Assembly: GCA_003586115.2 (NCBI GenBank)
Contig: QVOM02000034.1
Span: forward strand, 144,093,988-144,157,987
Reading direction: 5' to 3'
Length of the DNA stretch: 64,000 bases
Source of the DNA: Salvator merianae
Taxonomy: Eukaryota; Chordata; Lepidosauria; Squamata; Teiidae
The notes below the pieces were generated by a model. It had not been told where the DNA came from, did not search any database, and worked only from the letters and a program-made list of their open reading frames with translations. Below are positions 11,106 through 23,385 of the stretch, piece by piece; within the stretch, counting starts at the first letter, position 1, and each line of letters begins with the position of its first letter. Position numbers and translations under genes: made by a program.

Positions 11106-12429
11106 ATAAAACAAAAATCACTGTTTTTATTGGCAGCCATAGGCATCCTTTGAATGAATTTCCTGCCACAAGATGGTCTTTTTCAGGCATGTGATTGTTG
11201 TGAGGCACCTCTTGCTGAATGAAGCAACCTCAGACTTCTTTAAATGGACTTCAGATGTTGTAGCTGTTTGTGCCGGTCTTTCTCATGTATCACTGAGATA
11301 ACTGAATGGAAGACAAGTGTAAAGCAGATCTTCCGCCTTGTGGCAATGGTCCCTGAAAACAATATTATCCCAACAATTAACTATAGTCCCAAGCACCTAT
11401 ACTGAGGGAAAATGTATGCACACACACACAAAGTATAATAGGAGAATTATTCATAAAAATGCATGTGAAAAACCTACATAGTTGTGTTATACAGGGAAAT
11501 TGCATTTTACTATTGATAAGCAATATTACTATGCCTATATTACTCCAGGATAACCATTTTAAGATTGTTCACAAAGGCTGCATTCTGGAATATTCAAAAA
11601 TTGTGGAATAAGTAAGAGATGTTTGGATATATCCAAAGTGCAAAGTGTAAAAAACTTGCTTACAAGTTTCACTTTGTATTGTATCACTTTTCATTGCAGG
11701 AAAATCACAACAAACTGTGAGATCTTCTGTCCAATGTGCAGTGTTTTCCTTCCAATCTTTCTTTTTAGGTAGAGTGTTTTTGTTTTGTTTTTGCATTGAA
11801 AGTGTATTGTTTCTTCCAGTGTGGGTGTTTTTAGGTGTCCCCATATAACAGGAGTAAATATAGTGGTGTTTCCTCCTTTTTTCTAGTGGAGGCAACCAAA
11901 CTTTTTTAGAGATATAGAATTCCAGCCCAACATTCACAAGCAGTTATGAGAAGGAACAGATTTGTGCCTTTATATTTTTTAATTGTTTGTTTTACTTTGC
12001 AGTTTTGTGCAGAACACTGCTTTAGACTTCCCAACCAAGCTACAGAGTCCTGCTATCAACACTGACTACAGCCAGGAAACTTAACTATAGCTGCACAAAC
12101 AGAAGCAGCAAAAACCTGCAACTTAGTGGAACTAAAATAGGCAAGCATAGAAACAGTCCTTCTAGGAAACAAATTTGCACAGGACCACTTTTGCACAGTT
12201 GCATAGAATAGGAAACACAAAATGAGAGCTTTTGTACAGAAGCAGAGAACAGAAAAAGGGAAGACAGACACAGAAGATCAACAGGGTAAAAAGGATATCT
12301 ATGAATGTAGATCGGTGCCTAGTTCATGCAAAACTCTAATGAATAAATTTGATTAGATATGCAATTTACTTATATATACATTTTCTTTATCTATGCATGA
12401 ATCATGCACATACATCTTACCTTATCAGA
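11106..12429. other. No gene recognised
   Basis: AT-rich. A minus-strand open frame of 122 codons (11569-11937) has low-complexity lysine-rich composition and no recognisable family. Confidence 0.5.
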
Positions 12430-12560
12430 TTATTAGTGTACCGCCTTTCCAGAGAAAACTGCTTGATTTTTGTTGATATACAATAAATGAAAAATAAAAA
12501 ATAGCAATAAAATGCATTATTAAAAATACAAAACCACACAGAAAATATAGGGCAACCCCA
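12430..12560 (-). mobile_element. LINE/SINE tail, probably L2-type, minus strand
   Basis: GTACCGCCTTTCCAGAG (12438-12454) followed by AATAAATGAAAAATAAA and further A-rich sequence resembles the inverted 3' tail common to squamate L2-group elements. It is short and decayed. Confidence 0.3.
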
Positions 12561-14294
12561 CCCGACAAAAGCTACTTGTTCTATGCAAAAACAATCAAAA
12601 GAATATCTGACCTGTGTCTCACAACTATAGCCTGATGCAATAAGAATTCCCTGCCACTTGGACCAAGAACTAGAAGGATTTTCCAGATTAACAGGAGCAC
12701 AGCATCAAGTGATTCATATCAGGAAGGTGTAGTCAGCAGGGACCTCACCGGCAGCCTTCCACATAAAGGCTGCTGGACCCAGCTGACTCTGGAAGCCAGA
12801 AATTAAAGTTACCTGGCCTCTACAGTTGCAGGCCTGGATTTTTTGTTTGTTTGTTTTCGTAGCACACCAAACATGGCTCATTTTGAGGACCATTTCTGGG
12901 ATGTGGGGGAAACGGTGCTAGTCCGGTGCTAGTCCACTTGACTTGGTCCATCCATCCATGAACACTCAGGCATCAGCTTTAAAGTGGTCTTCCATGTGCC
13001 ATTTTCACTCCTGAAAGAAGGCCACTTCTGGCATCATCTGGACAGAGGTTTGCCCAAGAGATACAGCATCCCAGGGGATGCTCTGGTATGTATATCCAGC
13101 ATTCCTTAGCAGCTGATAGCACAGTCCTCAGAAGCCATGCAAAAGTTGCCTCTGTCAATCCAACCCATGGGTCAAGGGAAGGAAACAAAAGGAATATAAA
13201 GAAAATGGTGATCAAAATTATCCCAGGGATACAGAGTAAGAAAATCAATAATTATTTATTATTTATTAACAAGAGGGGAAAAAAAACAAGAAATTTAGAA
13301 CCGTTTTAAAAAATAGGTTTTATTTTACTTTTGATAACTGTTTTACTAAGCAGTACTATTGTTCTGGGATCTTTCCATGAAGGTATTTAAAACTGTGCAA
13401 TGGAACAAACACTAACTCAGAGACAGCGGACAACATTTTGCTGCAATAAAACAATAAGAGCTTTTTTTGACTGCAGAAATACACTCAACCAAACATTAGA
13501 CAGCTTTGAGCATCTGGTTAAACCATAACTTTTTTCCTAGGCTTTTGACGTTTAACCTCTGTGTGCAGTTTTGGGAACAGGTTGGTTTAAATTGTTTGTA
13601 ACCATGGGATATAAATTTAAATAAATAATGATTCTTCTTAAATGCCCCTAGATGGCAGCACTTTGCTTACTCTTGACTAGTTTCACAAGAAAAGAAAAAG
13701 GAAAAAGAGGGGAAGCAAAGTTGAACCTAATTAATACTTGGATCCCAAGGCTGTGGTCTAAACTGGGAAGTTTTAAAAAAAACCAAAAAACACCTTCCCA
13801 GAAGAATGCGGTGGCAAGCTACTTTCATATTGCTGCCAAGAAATACTCAAACTCAACTGAAAGGCACCTTTACTTTTTATGACTTTCAAGAACAAATGAG
13901 TTATTGAAAACAATAGCATAGGAGAAATAGTGGAACATTTTGAAAAAGGTGCATTTTGGACATTTCATCTCAGACTCATTACATCATGTTGTAAAACTGG
14001 GATAATGATTTGAATTCCTTGCCCAAGGAAATGGGAAACTCTTTAGCACTTTTGATTGAACAATTATTATTAGAACATCTGCTGTTGAATAAATTTCAAT
14101 CAGTGAATTTTAATTTTCTAGTTAAAGCAACTGGGAAAGGCATATTTCCTGAGCAAACTCTTGAGTATCTGAGCATAATTTATGGAACGTTATATTACAT
14201 TTACCCCGAGAGTATTTGTAATTTCTTCCTCCTGGGTTTTCTAAAACAATATTTTTATATAAGTCAATAAGTGATATATTCAAAGATGTGCAGA
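12561..14294. other. No gene; one L2-tail scrap
   Basis: Nothing coding recognised. AATTGTTTGTAACCATGGGATATAAATTTAAATAAATAA at about 13591-13629 looks like another plus-strand L2 3' tail. GGTGCTAGTCC is duplicated in tandem at about 12914-12936. Confidence 0.45.
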
Positions 14295-14412
14295 AAAGTC
14301 AGTAAGGAAGATGGAAAGGAGGAGAGGAAGCTGGACATGGAGAAGGGGGAGGAGATGCGGAAAGGGGGGAGGAGAGGGAGCTGAGGGAGCTGAGGGGGAG
14401 GGGAGAGAGGGA
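14295..14412. repeat. Polypurine tract (GGA/GAG-rich)
   Basis: Nearly uninterrupted purines, with many GGGG and GGAGGAG blocks and a GGGAGCTGAGG duplication at 14374-14396. Triplex or quadruplex formation is possible, but no function is shown. Confidence 0.7.
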
Positions 14413-15094
14413 AACAGACTCATAGCATTCTCCAGTACCCGTGCTTCTGTTCCACCATATTGACTCCTGGACACCATTTCTGCTTGGCTTTCCCTTCCAA
14501 ACTTTCCAGTTTCTTTAGGGGTGCATTTGACATGGTAAGGCATACATTGTTCCAGCTTTGAGTTGCACTCATCCTTTATTGAAGCTAAGCAGGACTGTCC
14601 CTAGTCATCTGCTGGATGCATTGCTATCTTTGTTTCCATGACAAAATATAGAAAATGAAGGCTACGATTTGTGAAGGTGATTTAACATTCATTTCAGGGA
14701 AGTGGATAACTTGATAACAGGTGGCAAAATGGAGGTCAAAGGCTGACAGTGAAGGGCTGTTTAGCTCCCTTCTTACACACAATGCTTAAGAGGCCTATGC
14801 TGACATCCTTATACACATTTAGGTTTGGGTTTCATCACCAAAATTGACCAACATACAAAGACTCCCCCCTAGTATTGCAAGTACTATTAAGTCGTTCAAA
14901 TGCCTAGCTAAGTCTTTTCGCAATATCTTGAGGGAAATATAGCACTGTGTCTATTTATTTGTTACAACGAATAAACACCCAGAAAAGCCAAAGGGTAATC
15001 TTTCAGACTGAACTTAAAAGTAAAGGAAGTAAATTTCCATCTTTCTCTGGGATATTGTGCGCAAGGGAAGTTGTGTGTTCATGTCCTGCTCCTG
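14413..15094. other. No gene recognised
   Basis: No coding or repeat signal that I can name. Confidence 0.5.
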
Positions 15095-15180
15095 GCTTCC
15101 ATATACCACACTAGAACAACAGACTGCTGGGCTAAATGGGCCATTAACTTAAACCAGCAGGGCATTTTTTATGCTCTTAT
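15095..15180 (+). mobile_element. CR1/L3-like 3' end fragment
   Basis: GCTGGGCTAAATGGGCCAT...AACCAGCAGGGCATTTTTTATGCTCTTATGG (15128-15181) matches a copy at 22255-22322 and the common amniote pattern 'GGACTAGATGGGCC...GATCCAGCAGGGCTCTTCTTATGTTCTTA'. CR1-group LINEs end in short direct repeats of this kind. The exact family is inferred. Confidence 0.45.
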
Positions 15181-15181
15181 G

Positions 15182-18100
15182 GATTAGTGATTTCAGAAAT
15201 ATTTAAATATCTAGTTCCTTGAACTGGCGTTCTGTTGGCACAGAGTCTAAAAAGGAATTTAAAGATTCCAAATTTGTTTCAAGAGTACAATTTTGGCCTT
15301 CTGCCCCTAGTAAGTGCTGAGAGAAAATAGCATTGTTGGGGATAGAGGCCAATGTCAGCTGCCAGAAATGTTAACCTAAAAGCAATTTTAATTCAGTATT
15401 CTTTGTGCCTCTGTGGCCACTATACATTTTTCAGACAGTAAGGCAGAATGGAGTGAGATGTCAAATTTGTTAGTCTTAAGATTCTGCTTTAAGCATAAAT
15501 CAGCCTGCCAATAAATAATGCTGGACCCCATGGGATCATGATTCTTGGGTGCATATTCTTCTCCTTTCCCTGATTTATTTCTGTTGTTTAGCCATTCAGA
15601 GTGTGCGCCCTAACCACTCTCTAATTTCCAAACTCAGGCAAATTCAAAAATTCATTGGGGGATTTTAAATATACAAGCATTTATTTGCATTGGGTTAAAT
15701 GTGTTCCTTGCCCTCGAGTTCCCCTTTGAACTCATAGACAGCTACAGGTTTTTAAGTCAAAAATTCCCTAGGGTAAGGCTTCCCATAATTTTGCACTCAA
15801 TTTTGAAATAAGCACATTATGCAAATACAGCTGAAATAAACAAGAAGCCTCTAGTGACTTTTTTGAGGCACAAAATCTTCCTTCCTTCCTTTTCCTTTTT
15901 CTTCCTTCTCTCCCTCCCTCCCAGTGACCACATTCTATATTCTGTTACAAAATAATCCAGAAATTTAAAGGTGTTTCTTCTTCCCTCCATCAGCCACCTC
16001 TGTCCCCTTCGGGAAACTTGACATTGCAGTACTTAAGGGGATGTTGAACATTCTCTGTGCAAGTTCAGCCCGCAGGCAAAGTGAACAGAGGTGCTTTGAA
16101 ACAAAAGATTAATACCTCACTATTGTTTGAAGTGTTAATGAGCTAAAGGGCCTGCATAGTCTTGCAAGGGACTTTTAGTAATCAGCAAACAAGAACAAGA
16201 CATGTTAATTTATCCTCGATATTGGGAAGATAGGCTTACCTGAAACTGTGAGATCTTTTTTCTTTCTTTTTTCTTTTTCTTCCAAGATAACTACATATTA
16301 AATTGAGATGGAAAAATAATGAGATATGAAGTAGGAAATATGACAACATTTCATCTGTACAGTTCAGTAGGAGAAAAAAGAAGTAGTGATATTTTGGAAG
16401 TATAAAGGAATAATCCAAAATAACTCATAATCTCATCTTTTTTTAAAAAAAATCAATCATGTTCTGCAAATACAATTCAAAAAGTCCTGTTAAACAGGCA
16501 CAAAGAAAAGCTATGTGAGGGTTGAAGCCTGATTTCCTAACTTGAACTGTGTTCTCCAATGAGGTGGGGAGGAACCAATAAGTCTTCTCTGTTGCATAAG
16601 TATTTTTTTGGATTCTGGTTACAGGGTGCAACCATGACTTCCTCATAGCACATGCAAAGGAAAGCTCTACATAACACAGTAGCTAAGGAAACCTACAGAA
16701 TCAAACATGGTTAAGTTATTTCTTTAGCAGATTTAATCTGCATCTCCACTTCCAGATATAGGCAGCTGGATGACAGCTGGGTGGAAGAGGCACCATGGAT
16801 AAGGGTGCCCTTCTCATCTCTTTTTTTGGAGTGGGGAGGCATCATTTTCCATGGCGCCTTCATACAGAATGCAAGAAAGCACCCTGTACATATGGCACTT
16901 CTGCTGCCAAAGATGGAGATGGGGGTGGCAGCAGGTGCCTTCTACAAATGACAAGGGTGCTCTAAGGAGATGCAGCCTTTGATTCTGCTCCTTTGCTGGA
17001 GCTTTGAAACATGAGGCATATTCAAGAGAAGCTTGTTTTTTGTTTTTTTTTTAAACTGCTCTGCAAAGTAGTACAGCTCGTAGGTCTTACTTGTTAGAAC
17101 ACCTGCAGAGTGACAGAATAATGTGTCTTGTACCCAGCATGATTAAACATGTGGCAAAGGGGCAGTGTGTGGGTCCTGGGTGGTTCCTGGTCATTGTAGC
17201 ACCTACTAGAGGCAGGCCATAGTGTGTTTTGATACACTGCCACCACGTCCTTCCAAGAGGAAGTGCCCACCTCTTTCTACTTGTTCCTGGAAAAAAGGTA
17301 TCAAGGATCACGCAAAACATCTCTTCTTCCTCCCACACCTGCGTATTAAGAGGAACAAAACCAAAATGTCCTATGATTCTTGCCAAATGGAGATTTGTTA
17401 TGCTAGAAATTTCCTGCTCTTCTTCGAAGAACAGAACAAACTTTATAAGAAGAATCTTTATGCTACAAAGTAGGGGGAAAAGTTAAAAATACCCGAGGTC
17501 ATATAAAAGTTTTGGATTGGATTCCCCTAAGATGTCTTGAGGGGAGAATACCTGCTGGCATGCTGCCACTGCCTGAGGGAACAGTTTACACAACTGCTGC
17601 CCAAATTAGCTTGGGGGTATCAGTGCCTGCATGTTACAGCTATTTTTTTGGTAATAATAACTGACCATACCACTCAGGTGCAGACAGCCCCCTCAATTCA
17701 GCTTGCAGGGACAAATGGACACTATATAAATGGGAAATCATGATCTGTCATCAGAGTGTCTTGTCCCCAACCTCAGGGTAGACAATGTAACCACGCTCTG
17801 TTCAGGATCCTATTGTCTCTAGCCCTGAATGCAACTATGGTGGGATCTGAATGTGCCCTAGGATTACAGTAAGATTAGTCTGTCAGTGTAAGAGAGGGTT
17901 TCTTCTCTTCTCATAAGTCACAAAAAAGACTTAAAAGACATTCTCATGAGCCCATAGCAAGTCTCTCCCTAGCCTACTGTATATTTCTTCAACAGGTCTT
18001 TTGAAAATCCACCTCAATATGCTCATAAGGCTAAAGACTTATGAAAGGTCAGTATGCTCATTAAATGCTTCTGCCTTCATTTTCCACATCACCTGTCCCA

Positions 18101-18384
18101 CCTCTTACTCTTTTTGGATAAGGAATTTCAAATTTCCCAACCTCTCTTCCAGCAACAGATAATGAGTCTGCACCTCCTTGAAACTCTTCCAGGATACATA
18201 CTTGCAGTAGTGCCTAGCAAGGGGGGAGGGGATCTTGTGGAAGCCTCTCCATGTAGAGCCATATTGCTCTATGGGGTTTTAAAAGCTCCTGGGGTGACAA
18301 CAAATAGGCTGCTGCTGCTGCTCCCATAGAAAATTCTAATTACCCCCCCTCCCCCCTGGTTAGGAAGACTTAGCCTTTTTGTAG
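15182..18384. other. No gene recognised
   Basis: Long AT-rich stretch. Pyrimidine-rich microsatellite-like runs occur at about 15880-15921 (CCTT/CTTT) and 16258-16282 (CTTT). The overlapping open frames at 17.1-17.5 kb lie on opposite strands, share no conserved motif and look incidental. Confidence 0.5.
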
Positions 18385-18594
18385 GTAGACAGTATTCTTT
18401 TCACTGCACCCGTACAGGGACATTACAGGAATAATGCCTTCCTTCCTTCCTTTCGTAGACAGTATTCTTTTCACTGCACCCGTACAGGGACATTACAGGA
18501 ATAATGCCTTCCTTCCTTCCTTTCGTAGACAGTATTCTTTTCACTGCACCCGTACAGGGACATTACAGGAATAATGCCTTCCTTCCTTCCTTCC
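18385..18594. repeat. Tandem array, 70-bp unit, three copies
   Basis: Units start with GTAGACAGTATTC at 18385, 18455 and 18525. Each contains CACTGCACCCGTACAGGG and ends in CCTT repeats. The copies are virtually identical, so the duplication is recent or homogenised. The last unit runs directly into a long CCTT tract. Confidence 0.9.
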
Positions 18595-18662
18595 TTCCTT
18601 CCTTCCTTCCTTCCTTCCTTCCTTCCTTCCTTCCTTTCTTTCTTTCTTTCTTTCTTTCTTTC
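18568..18662. repeat. (CCTT)n then (TTTC)n microsatellite
   Basis: About 17 CCTT units followed by about 6 TTTC units. The open frames across it on both strands are artefacts of the repeat. Confidence 0.95.
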
Positions 18663-18835
18663 CATATATATGGCCTTTTAAAAAGGTATACAAGCTGCCT
18701 TCTTCATAGTCACTAGTTTGAAAGGTGAAGAAATAGAAGCTGAACAAAAGGGGATGCATCCAAAATGTGATAGACGATTCAATGGGGTTCAGTTTTGTGA
18801 ATAGAAAAATCTAAATTCTGAAGGAATTTGAAACT

Positions 18836-19280
18836 GTGGCCCTTTCACACTCCCCCAATTGTTCTGAGACAGGGCAGGAAGCCATGTCCCAGAATATGCA
18901 ACCCATTCCATTATGGTTGCTGCTCCAGGTTTGGCTGTTGCCTCTGAAAATTGCTTGGATTTTGATATTCCTAAGAGGGCTCTTTTCATGTGGCACCACT
19001 TCTGGTGGCAACTTGTGGAGCACCACCAGACAGGATCCCCTGTGGTATACCAGACCACAGGAGCATGCCGTCCACTTGCCCTCATGGTCAAGTGTATAAC
19101 TTGTATAACTCTTCTAAAAAGTCTACCTATGGACTGGGATAGGGTGCCATCTGTCACAGCCCAAGGCCTAGTCCAAAGCAGACAGGCTGTACCAAGGGAG
19201 AGAGATGGCTATTATGAGCCAGGCACTGTGGGAAAACTGGAAATACTGGGAATTTTTCCCCCAGGCAACAGACATTCAGG
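18836..19280. mobile_element. Possible decayed DNA-transposon remnant
   Basis: A left edge GGCCCTTTCACACTCCC (18838) resembles GGGCC-type MITE ends. The interior shares GGTATACCAGACCAC (19041-19055) with GGTATACCAGACCACCC at 22021-22037, so both may descend from one family. The right edge is not defined. Confidence 0.3.
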
Positions 19281-20384
19281 GATTGTATTGTGTAGGTTTT
19301 TAAATTGATAAATTGGCTAAGTTAAATAGGCAATTAACTTACTATGCTCATTTTGCAAGCATTTTTCCCAATAATACCTTTATATGTGTATTTTACCAGA
19401 CACTTTTTATGCACATCTTTTCTTAAACATTTTTCTTTAAATGAATGTTTGTTATAGAATTGCACAATAAAATTCATAATAGTGAAAATCTCTAAAGATG
19501 CTGACATTCTGGTTTGCACACTAGTTAGGAAAGTATGTATTTTGTAAATGCACATTTATCACTGTACTGAAGGCCTGAACCATAACTATTACGATGGAAT
19601 AGATAACTCCTTCTAACTCTTCTTCAGACTGGGGCCAAAAACCCCAAGACTTGGATATCAGCTAGCTTTTGTATTCCAACCACACAACTTAACGAAGATA
19701 TCATCTTAAAGCCACAATTGAAAATACTGTAGGGAACAAGCTATGTCTGAACACACATGTTCAAGATACAATTGGATATTTGGTAATAGAGCAAATATTA
19801 ATAAGAAAAAGCATAAATGGTGAATTAGTATAAAAGTTTTTCATGAAATGAATAGCATATAATGGTTTTCATATTGCAGATGTGCATTGTGCCATATGCA
19901 GTGCAGGTATGGCTCATATATAATGAATCACTTATTGCATATGCAGTCATTCTAACCAGGATGATTTTCTAATTCTCTCTTATGCCTATTATACCATTTT
20001 CAGCACGCAGGGAAGATGTACATTTTCATCCAGAGCCTTTGGTTTGTAAAGATCCCTCTTCATGATATCTTGAGGTTTTAAAGGGAGGGATGTCATACTT
20101 TTGTGATTTAAACTGTTGTATCAAATTGGTTTGATTTTGTTCAGATTTGTGGTTCTCCTTCATGACTCACCTTCAGGTGAAGAGAAAGGTAGAAATCTAA
20201 AGAAACTTACTTTATAAAATACAGTATGCATTGTATAAGTTATGAGCACCTGAGATGCAAACAGTGAGTAGCTCCTTTCTGTGTAAAAACTAGAACATGA
20301 CATTTATACCAGTAAACTCACATGGATATATAAGTCTCTGCATATATAAATCTCTGAACCTGCATATGAAGAGCTGCCATGGCC
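19281..20384. other. No gene; possible L2-tail scrap
   Basis: AT-rich. GACTCACCTTCAGGTGAAGAGAAAGGTAGAAATCTAAA at about 20164-20201 could be a decayed L2 tail. No coding signal. Confidence 0.4.
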
Positions 20385-20678
20385 AGCACTGGTGGGCTAT
20401 GGCAAAGCAAATGGGCCCTGTCAGGGTGTAAGATAGTGACTTAAGTGATGCTCCTTGTGCAGTGACCTTAAAGTGCCTTTACCAGGTTCTAGGTTGCTTG
20501 CAACTCCCCCGTCCTAAGATGTTTGGAGGAGGAATGGAGACTGGTTGTGCTGGGGACCCTGGGAAAGACATCTTCACCACATTGTGAAGAGGTGGTCATG
20601 GTCAGAAAAAAACTATTGTATGGGACTTAACCGAGTCAGCCCAAATAAATGGTTTATTTCAAGTTGCTGGAACACAGA

Positions 20679-21023
20679 TGTGCACAAACCAAAATGTAGT
20701 GGTTCAATTTGAATCAAATTGAACTGAATTACCTTTGGCTCACATTTGATTCAAACTCCGCCTCCTCCTCCTCCTCCTCCTCCTCCTCCTCCTCCTCCTT
20801 TTCCCCTCTACTACTCTTGGTTCACATTTGATTCAAACCATGCAAAACACTGTGAACTACCCTTGGTTCATTGTGGTTTCACTTGGTTAACTAGAACACC
20901 CTTGGTTCAGTCTGATCAAACTTTTTTTTCAAATTCCAGGTGGTTCAATTTACATGTGAACCATGCAAACACCACAGTTCACGGTGAACTGCAAATGAAC
21001 CCGAACCAGTGTGGCATATCTCT
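20679..21023. mobile_element. AGGGATGTGCA-family MITE inside repeat B
   Basis: The left end is ACAGATGTGCACAAACC and the reverse complement of the right end is AGAGATATGCCACACTGGTTC. Flanks TGCTGGAA (left) and TGCTTTAG (right) are both versions of TGCTGGAG in the uninterrupted copy near 45521, so an 8-bp target duplication of hAT type is plausible. The interior is rich in GGTTCA/TGAACC/TTTGATTCAAA motifs and carries a (TCC)n run at 20758-20799. Confidence 0.6.
20758..20799. repeat. (TCC)n microsatellite
   Basis: About 13 CTC/TCC triplets; the proline-rich frame reading across it is an artefact. Confidence 0.95.
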
Positions 21024-21285
21024 ATGCTTTAGCAATACATTTGCCCCTTCCAGGTTACTTTATTTGCACTATGAGGGATATTTATTTATCCCTGGGAAGA
21101 ATCAAAAAGCCACATTCCTAATAACAGGGAGTCATTGGAAAGACTCTGCTTGAACATGCCTCTCTAATGTGCCTCCTTGTATTTTTTCTCCCTCTTTCTC
21201 TATTATGCATTTACTTCAAAGATTAAAGATAGAAAAGTCATTTTCTCTCTTTCTTTCCACACACACACAGTCATAAACTCAAATT

Positions 21286-22204
21286 TCAGTGGAAGCTGCT
21301 GCTGTGAAGATTTCTTGGTTTTTGCTTTATTTTTCCCTGCAAAGTGCAAAGTAAAAGAACAGGGAAGATGATACATAGCTTCCTGTCCTGGCTTCCTACT
21401 TCTCTGCTACTCATAAATGGTATCTGGGGGGAAATGGTGTGAATTAGTCAAAACTGGATTAGCATGGATTTTGCTGCAGGTGAGCCTGTGGTGCTTTACT
21501 GGCATCCCAGTATAGCTGCAGTTTATGATATGATCTTGTTGTAGCACCATTATCCCTTCAACCACTACCCACTGAGGAAGGGGAAATACAGTTTCAGAAG
21601 AGTCTTTTTGCTTTTCTGTTTGCTGTGGACGTGATGAAGAATATTGGAATGTCTCCTCTGATATCTGTACACCCCAGTGCAATAATATAACTTACCTCTT
21701 CACTTGTATTGTTGATAACTATATAATGCTATGTAATTGGCTTTAAAAATGGAGTGCAGCACTTTTTAAAGGAAGTGCATGTGCAGTCCAAAAATCAGAC
21801 TGCATTGAGAAAGTGTCCCATCTGGACTGGTAGAGCATCACAGCTGCCCTACTGGAATGCTTCATTCTCACTGTGGACCAGTCTGCAAGAGACCACACTT
21901 CCCATGGAAAGCTGCATCCTCATGGGACAAGATGCTGGAGCAGGCTAAGCTACAAAAATGGCACTGTACCCACACCAATGGTTGATCACTTCTAAGGAGT
22001 CCATGCAGCATTCCAGGGTGGTATACCAGACCACCCACTCATGTGTGTATGGTGTATGAATGGCTGATCCAATCTACTGGGTCCAAGCACCATTTTTCTG
22101 GAGACCTTGTAGTAGCCCAGAAGTGGACAGCATTTATCTGCAGCCTCCAAAGTTGGGCTTGGATAAATAGTCCATATTGCAAACAGCCCTTGTCATGAGC
22201 TACC
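21286..22204. other. No gene; possible old MITE remnant
   Basis: No recognisable exon. The part at about 21760-22180 has CACTTTTTAAAGGAAGTGC and GGTATACCAGACCACCC features like those at 18.8-19.3 kb and may be an old non-autonomous DNA transposon. Confidence 0.4.
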
Positions 22205-22322
22205 GACTACCCAGCCAATTTTGTCCCGGATCACTTGATCAGATGGGCCAATGTGTGAGACAGGATGCGGAACTAGATAGGCTATGGCCTGATCCAGCAG
22301 GGCTCCTCGTATGTTCTTAGCC
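22205..22322 (+). mobile_element. CR1/L3-like 3' end fragment
   Basis: Ends with AACTAGATAGGCTATGGCCTGATCCAGCAGGGCTCCTCGTATGTTCTTAG (22271-22320), the same 3' signature as at 15095-15180. Confidence 0.5.
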
Positions 22323-22544
22323 CAGTCCAGCACAGGATATATTGTACTATGTTGACAGCCTGAGATTTCCATAAACCTTGCATACTTGAGCATCACTTGG
22401 GAATTTATACAATTCATTAGCTCATGAGAGGCAGTCTTTCTATATAACCCCAGAAACAGAGTTTACAAGAATCAACAGTGTGGTGCCTTCAATGCAGAGA
22501 AGCCCTTCAGCACTTTTCTACATGAAGTAAAATTTATTGCTTTG

Positions 22545-22880
22545 GTTCAAATTAAACAGAGCCTCACTGAATTTGGTTTGATCTAGAACCAAGTCAAACA
22601 AGCTCTAACCAGTTCCGATCAAACCTCAAACAGTTCATGAACTGTTCAATTGTTAAAATACAATAAAATACATTGAAAAGGCCCTTTTTAAGGTTGAACC
22701 GAACTGGCTTGAATCGAATCAGGTGGTTTGACCCATTTGATCCAATACCCCTTGTTTCAATTCAAATCAAACTGACCCCTTTCAAACAAGAGGGTGGTTT
22801 GCTCCAATTCAAATTGTGTCAAACCACTTATTTTGATTGAAACTGGATTGAGCCTGAATCAGATTTGTATACCTCTACTC
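22545..22880. mobile_element. AGGGATGTGCA-family MITE (decayed)
   Basis: Dense GGTTTGA/TCAAACC and GAACCGAACTGG motifs, with a right edge whose reverse complement is AGAGGTATACAAATC, like the family end at 21003-21023. The left edge is uncertain. Confidence 0.4.
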
Positions 22881-22924
22881 CTCTGATGTCTTCAGTGCTT
22901 CTGAGGAAAGGAAGTAATGGCACA

Positions 22925-23385
22925 GAGAGAGGAAAGGTTGCCAATTGGCTACTGGACCAGATTCAAGGTTTTATGCTCAGTACATAAGACCATAAACAAC
23001 TTAGAATAAGGTTAGGTATTAGATTTACTTCCTAGGAAACAGACCTGCAAGACTGCTGCAATCATCTGGAGAGGTTCTGCTGCAAGTACCATCAATTTCT
23101 GAATCTCATATTGTAAGTGTTCTGCAGCAGGGCTTTCTCTGTGGTGTCCCCTACACTTTGGAATTCATTTACCTCATGTGTTTATAAGGTGCGTAGTATT
23201 ATATCTCTTAGGTGCCTGTTGAAAATCTATTTGTACACACACCTGTTTCCTAACCGCCACCAAGTTCTCAATGTTATTTATAATTTGCTGGTTTTAACCT
23301 TGTTTTTAAATTATACAGCACAGCACTTCAAGATTTTGAAATGAAGAAGAGGCATAAAAATGTTTTAAATAAAATCTGAAAAAGG
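22925..23385 (+). pseudogene. L2-type LINE ORF2 C-terminus and 3' UTR
   Basis: The translation at 23117-23240 contains CSRAFSVVSPTLWNSF and a following LRCLLKIYLYTHLF, the typical last block of L2/CR1-group ORF2 (RAFSVxxPxLWNSLP...FRxxLKTHLF). Upstream sequence reads as a decayed FKVYALS..HKQL..IRLG continuation. It ends in AATAAAATC at 23368-23376. Stops and frameshifts upstream make it dead. Confidence 0.6.

Larger units (their letters stand above)
20385..21285. repeat. Repeat B, copy 1 (interrupted by a MITE)
   Basis: Without 20679-21023 this aligns closely to 44905-45780. Shared blocks include GGGACTTAA(C/T)..AGTCAGCCCAAATAAATGG..TATTTCAAGTTGCTGGA, then TACTTTATTTGCACTAT, AACGGG/ACAGGGA..CAATTGGAAAGACTCT, and TTATTATGCATTTACTT. 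No coding similarity is evident and the class is unknown. The region is low in CpG and appears old. Confidence 0.7.

Noticed and set aside
18385..18594. CRISPR-like regular spacing
   Set aside because: The whole 70-bp unit is repeated, so there are no unique spacers, and the genome is clearly vertebrate. It is a tandem duplication.
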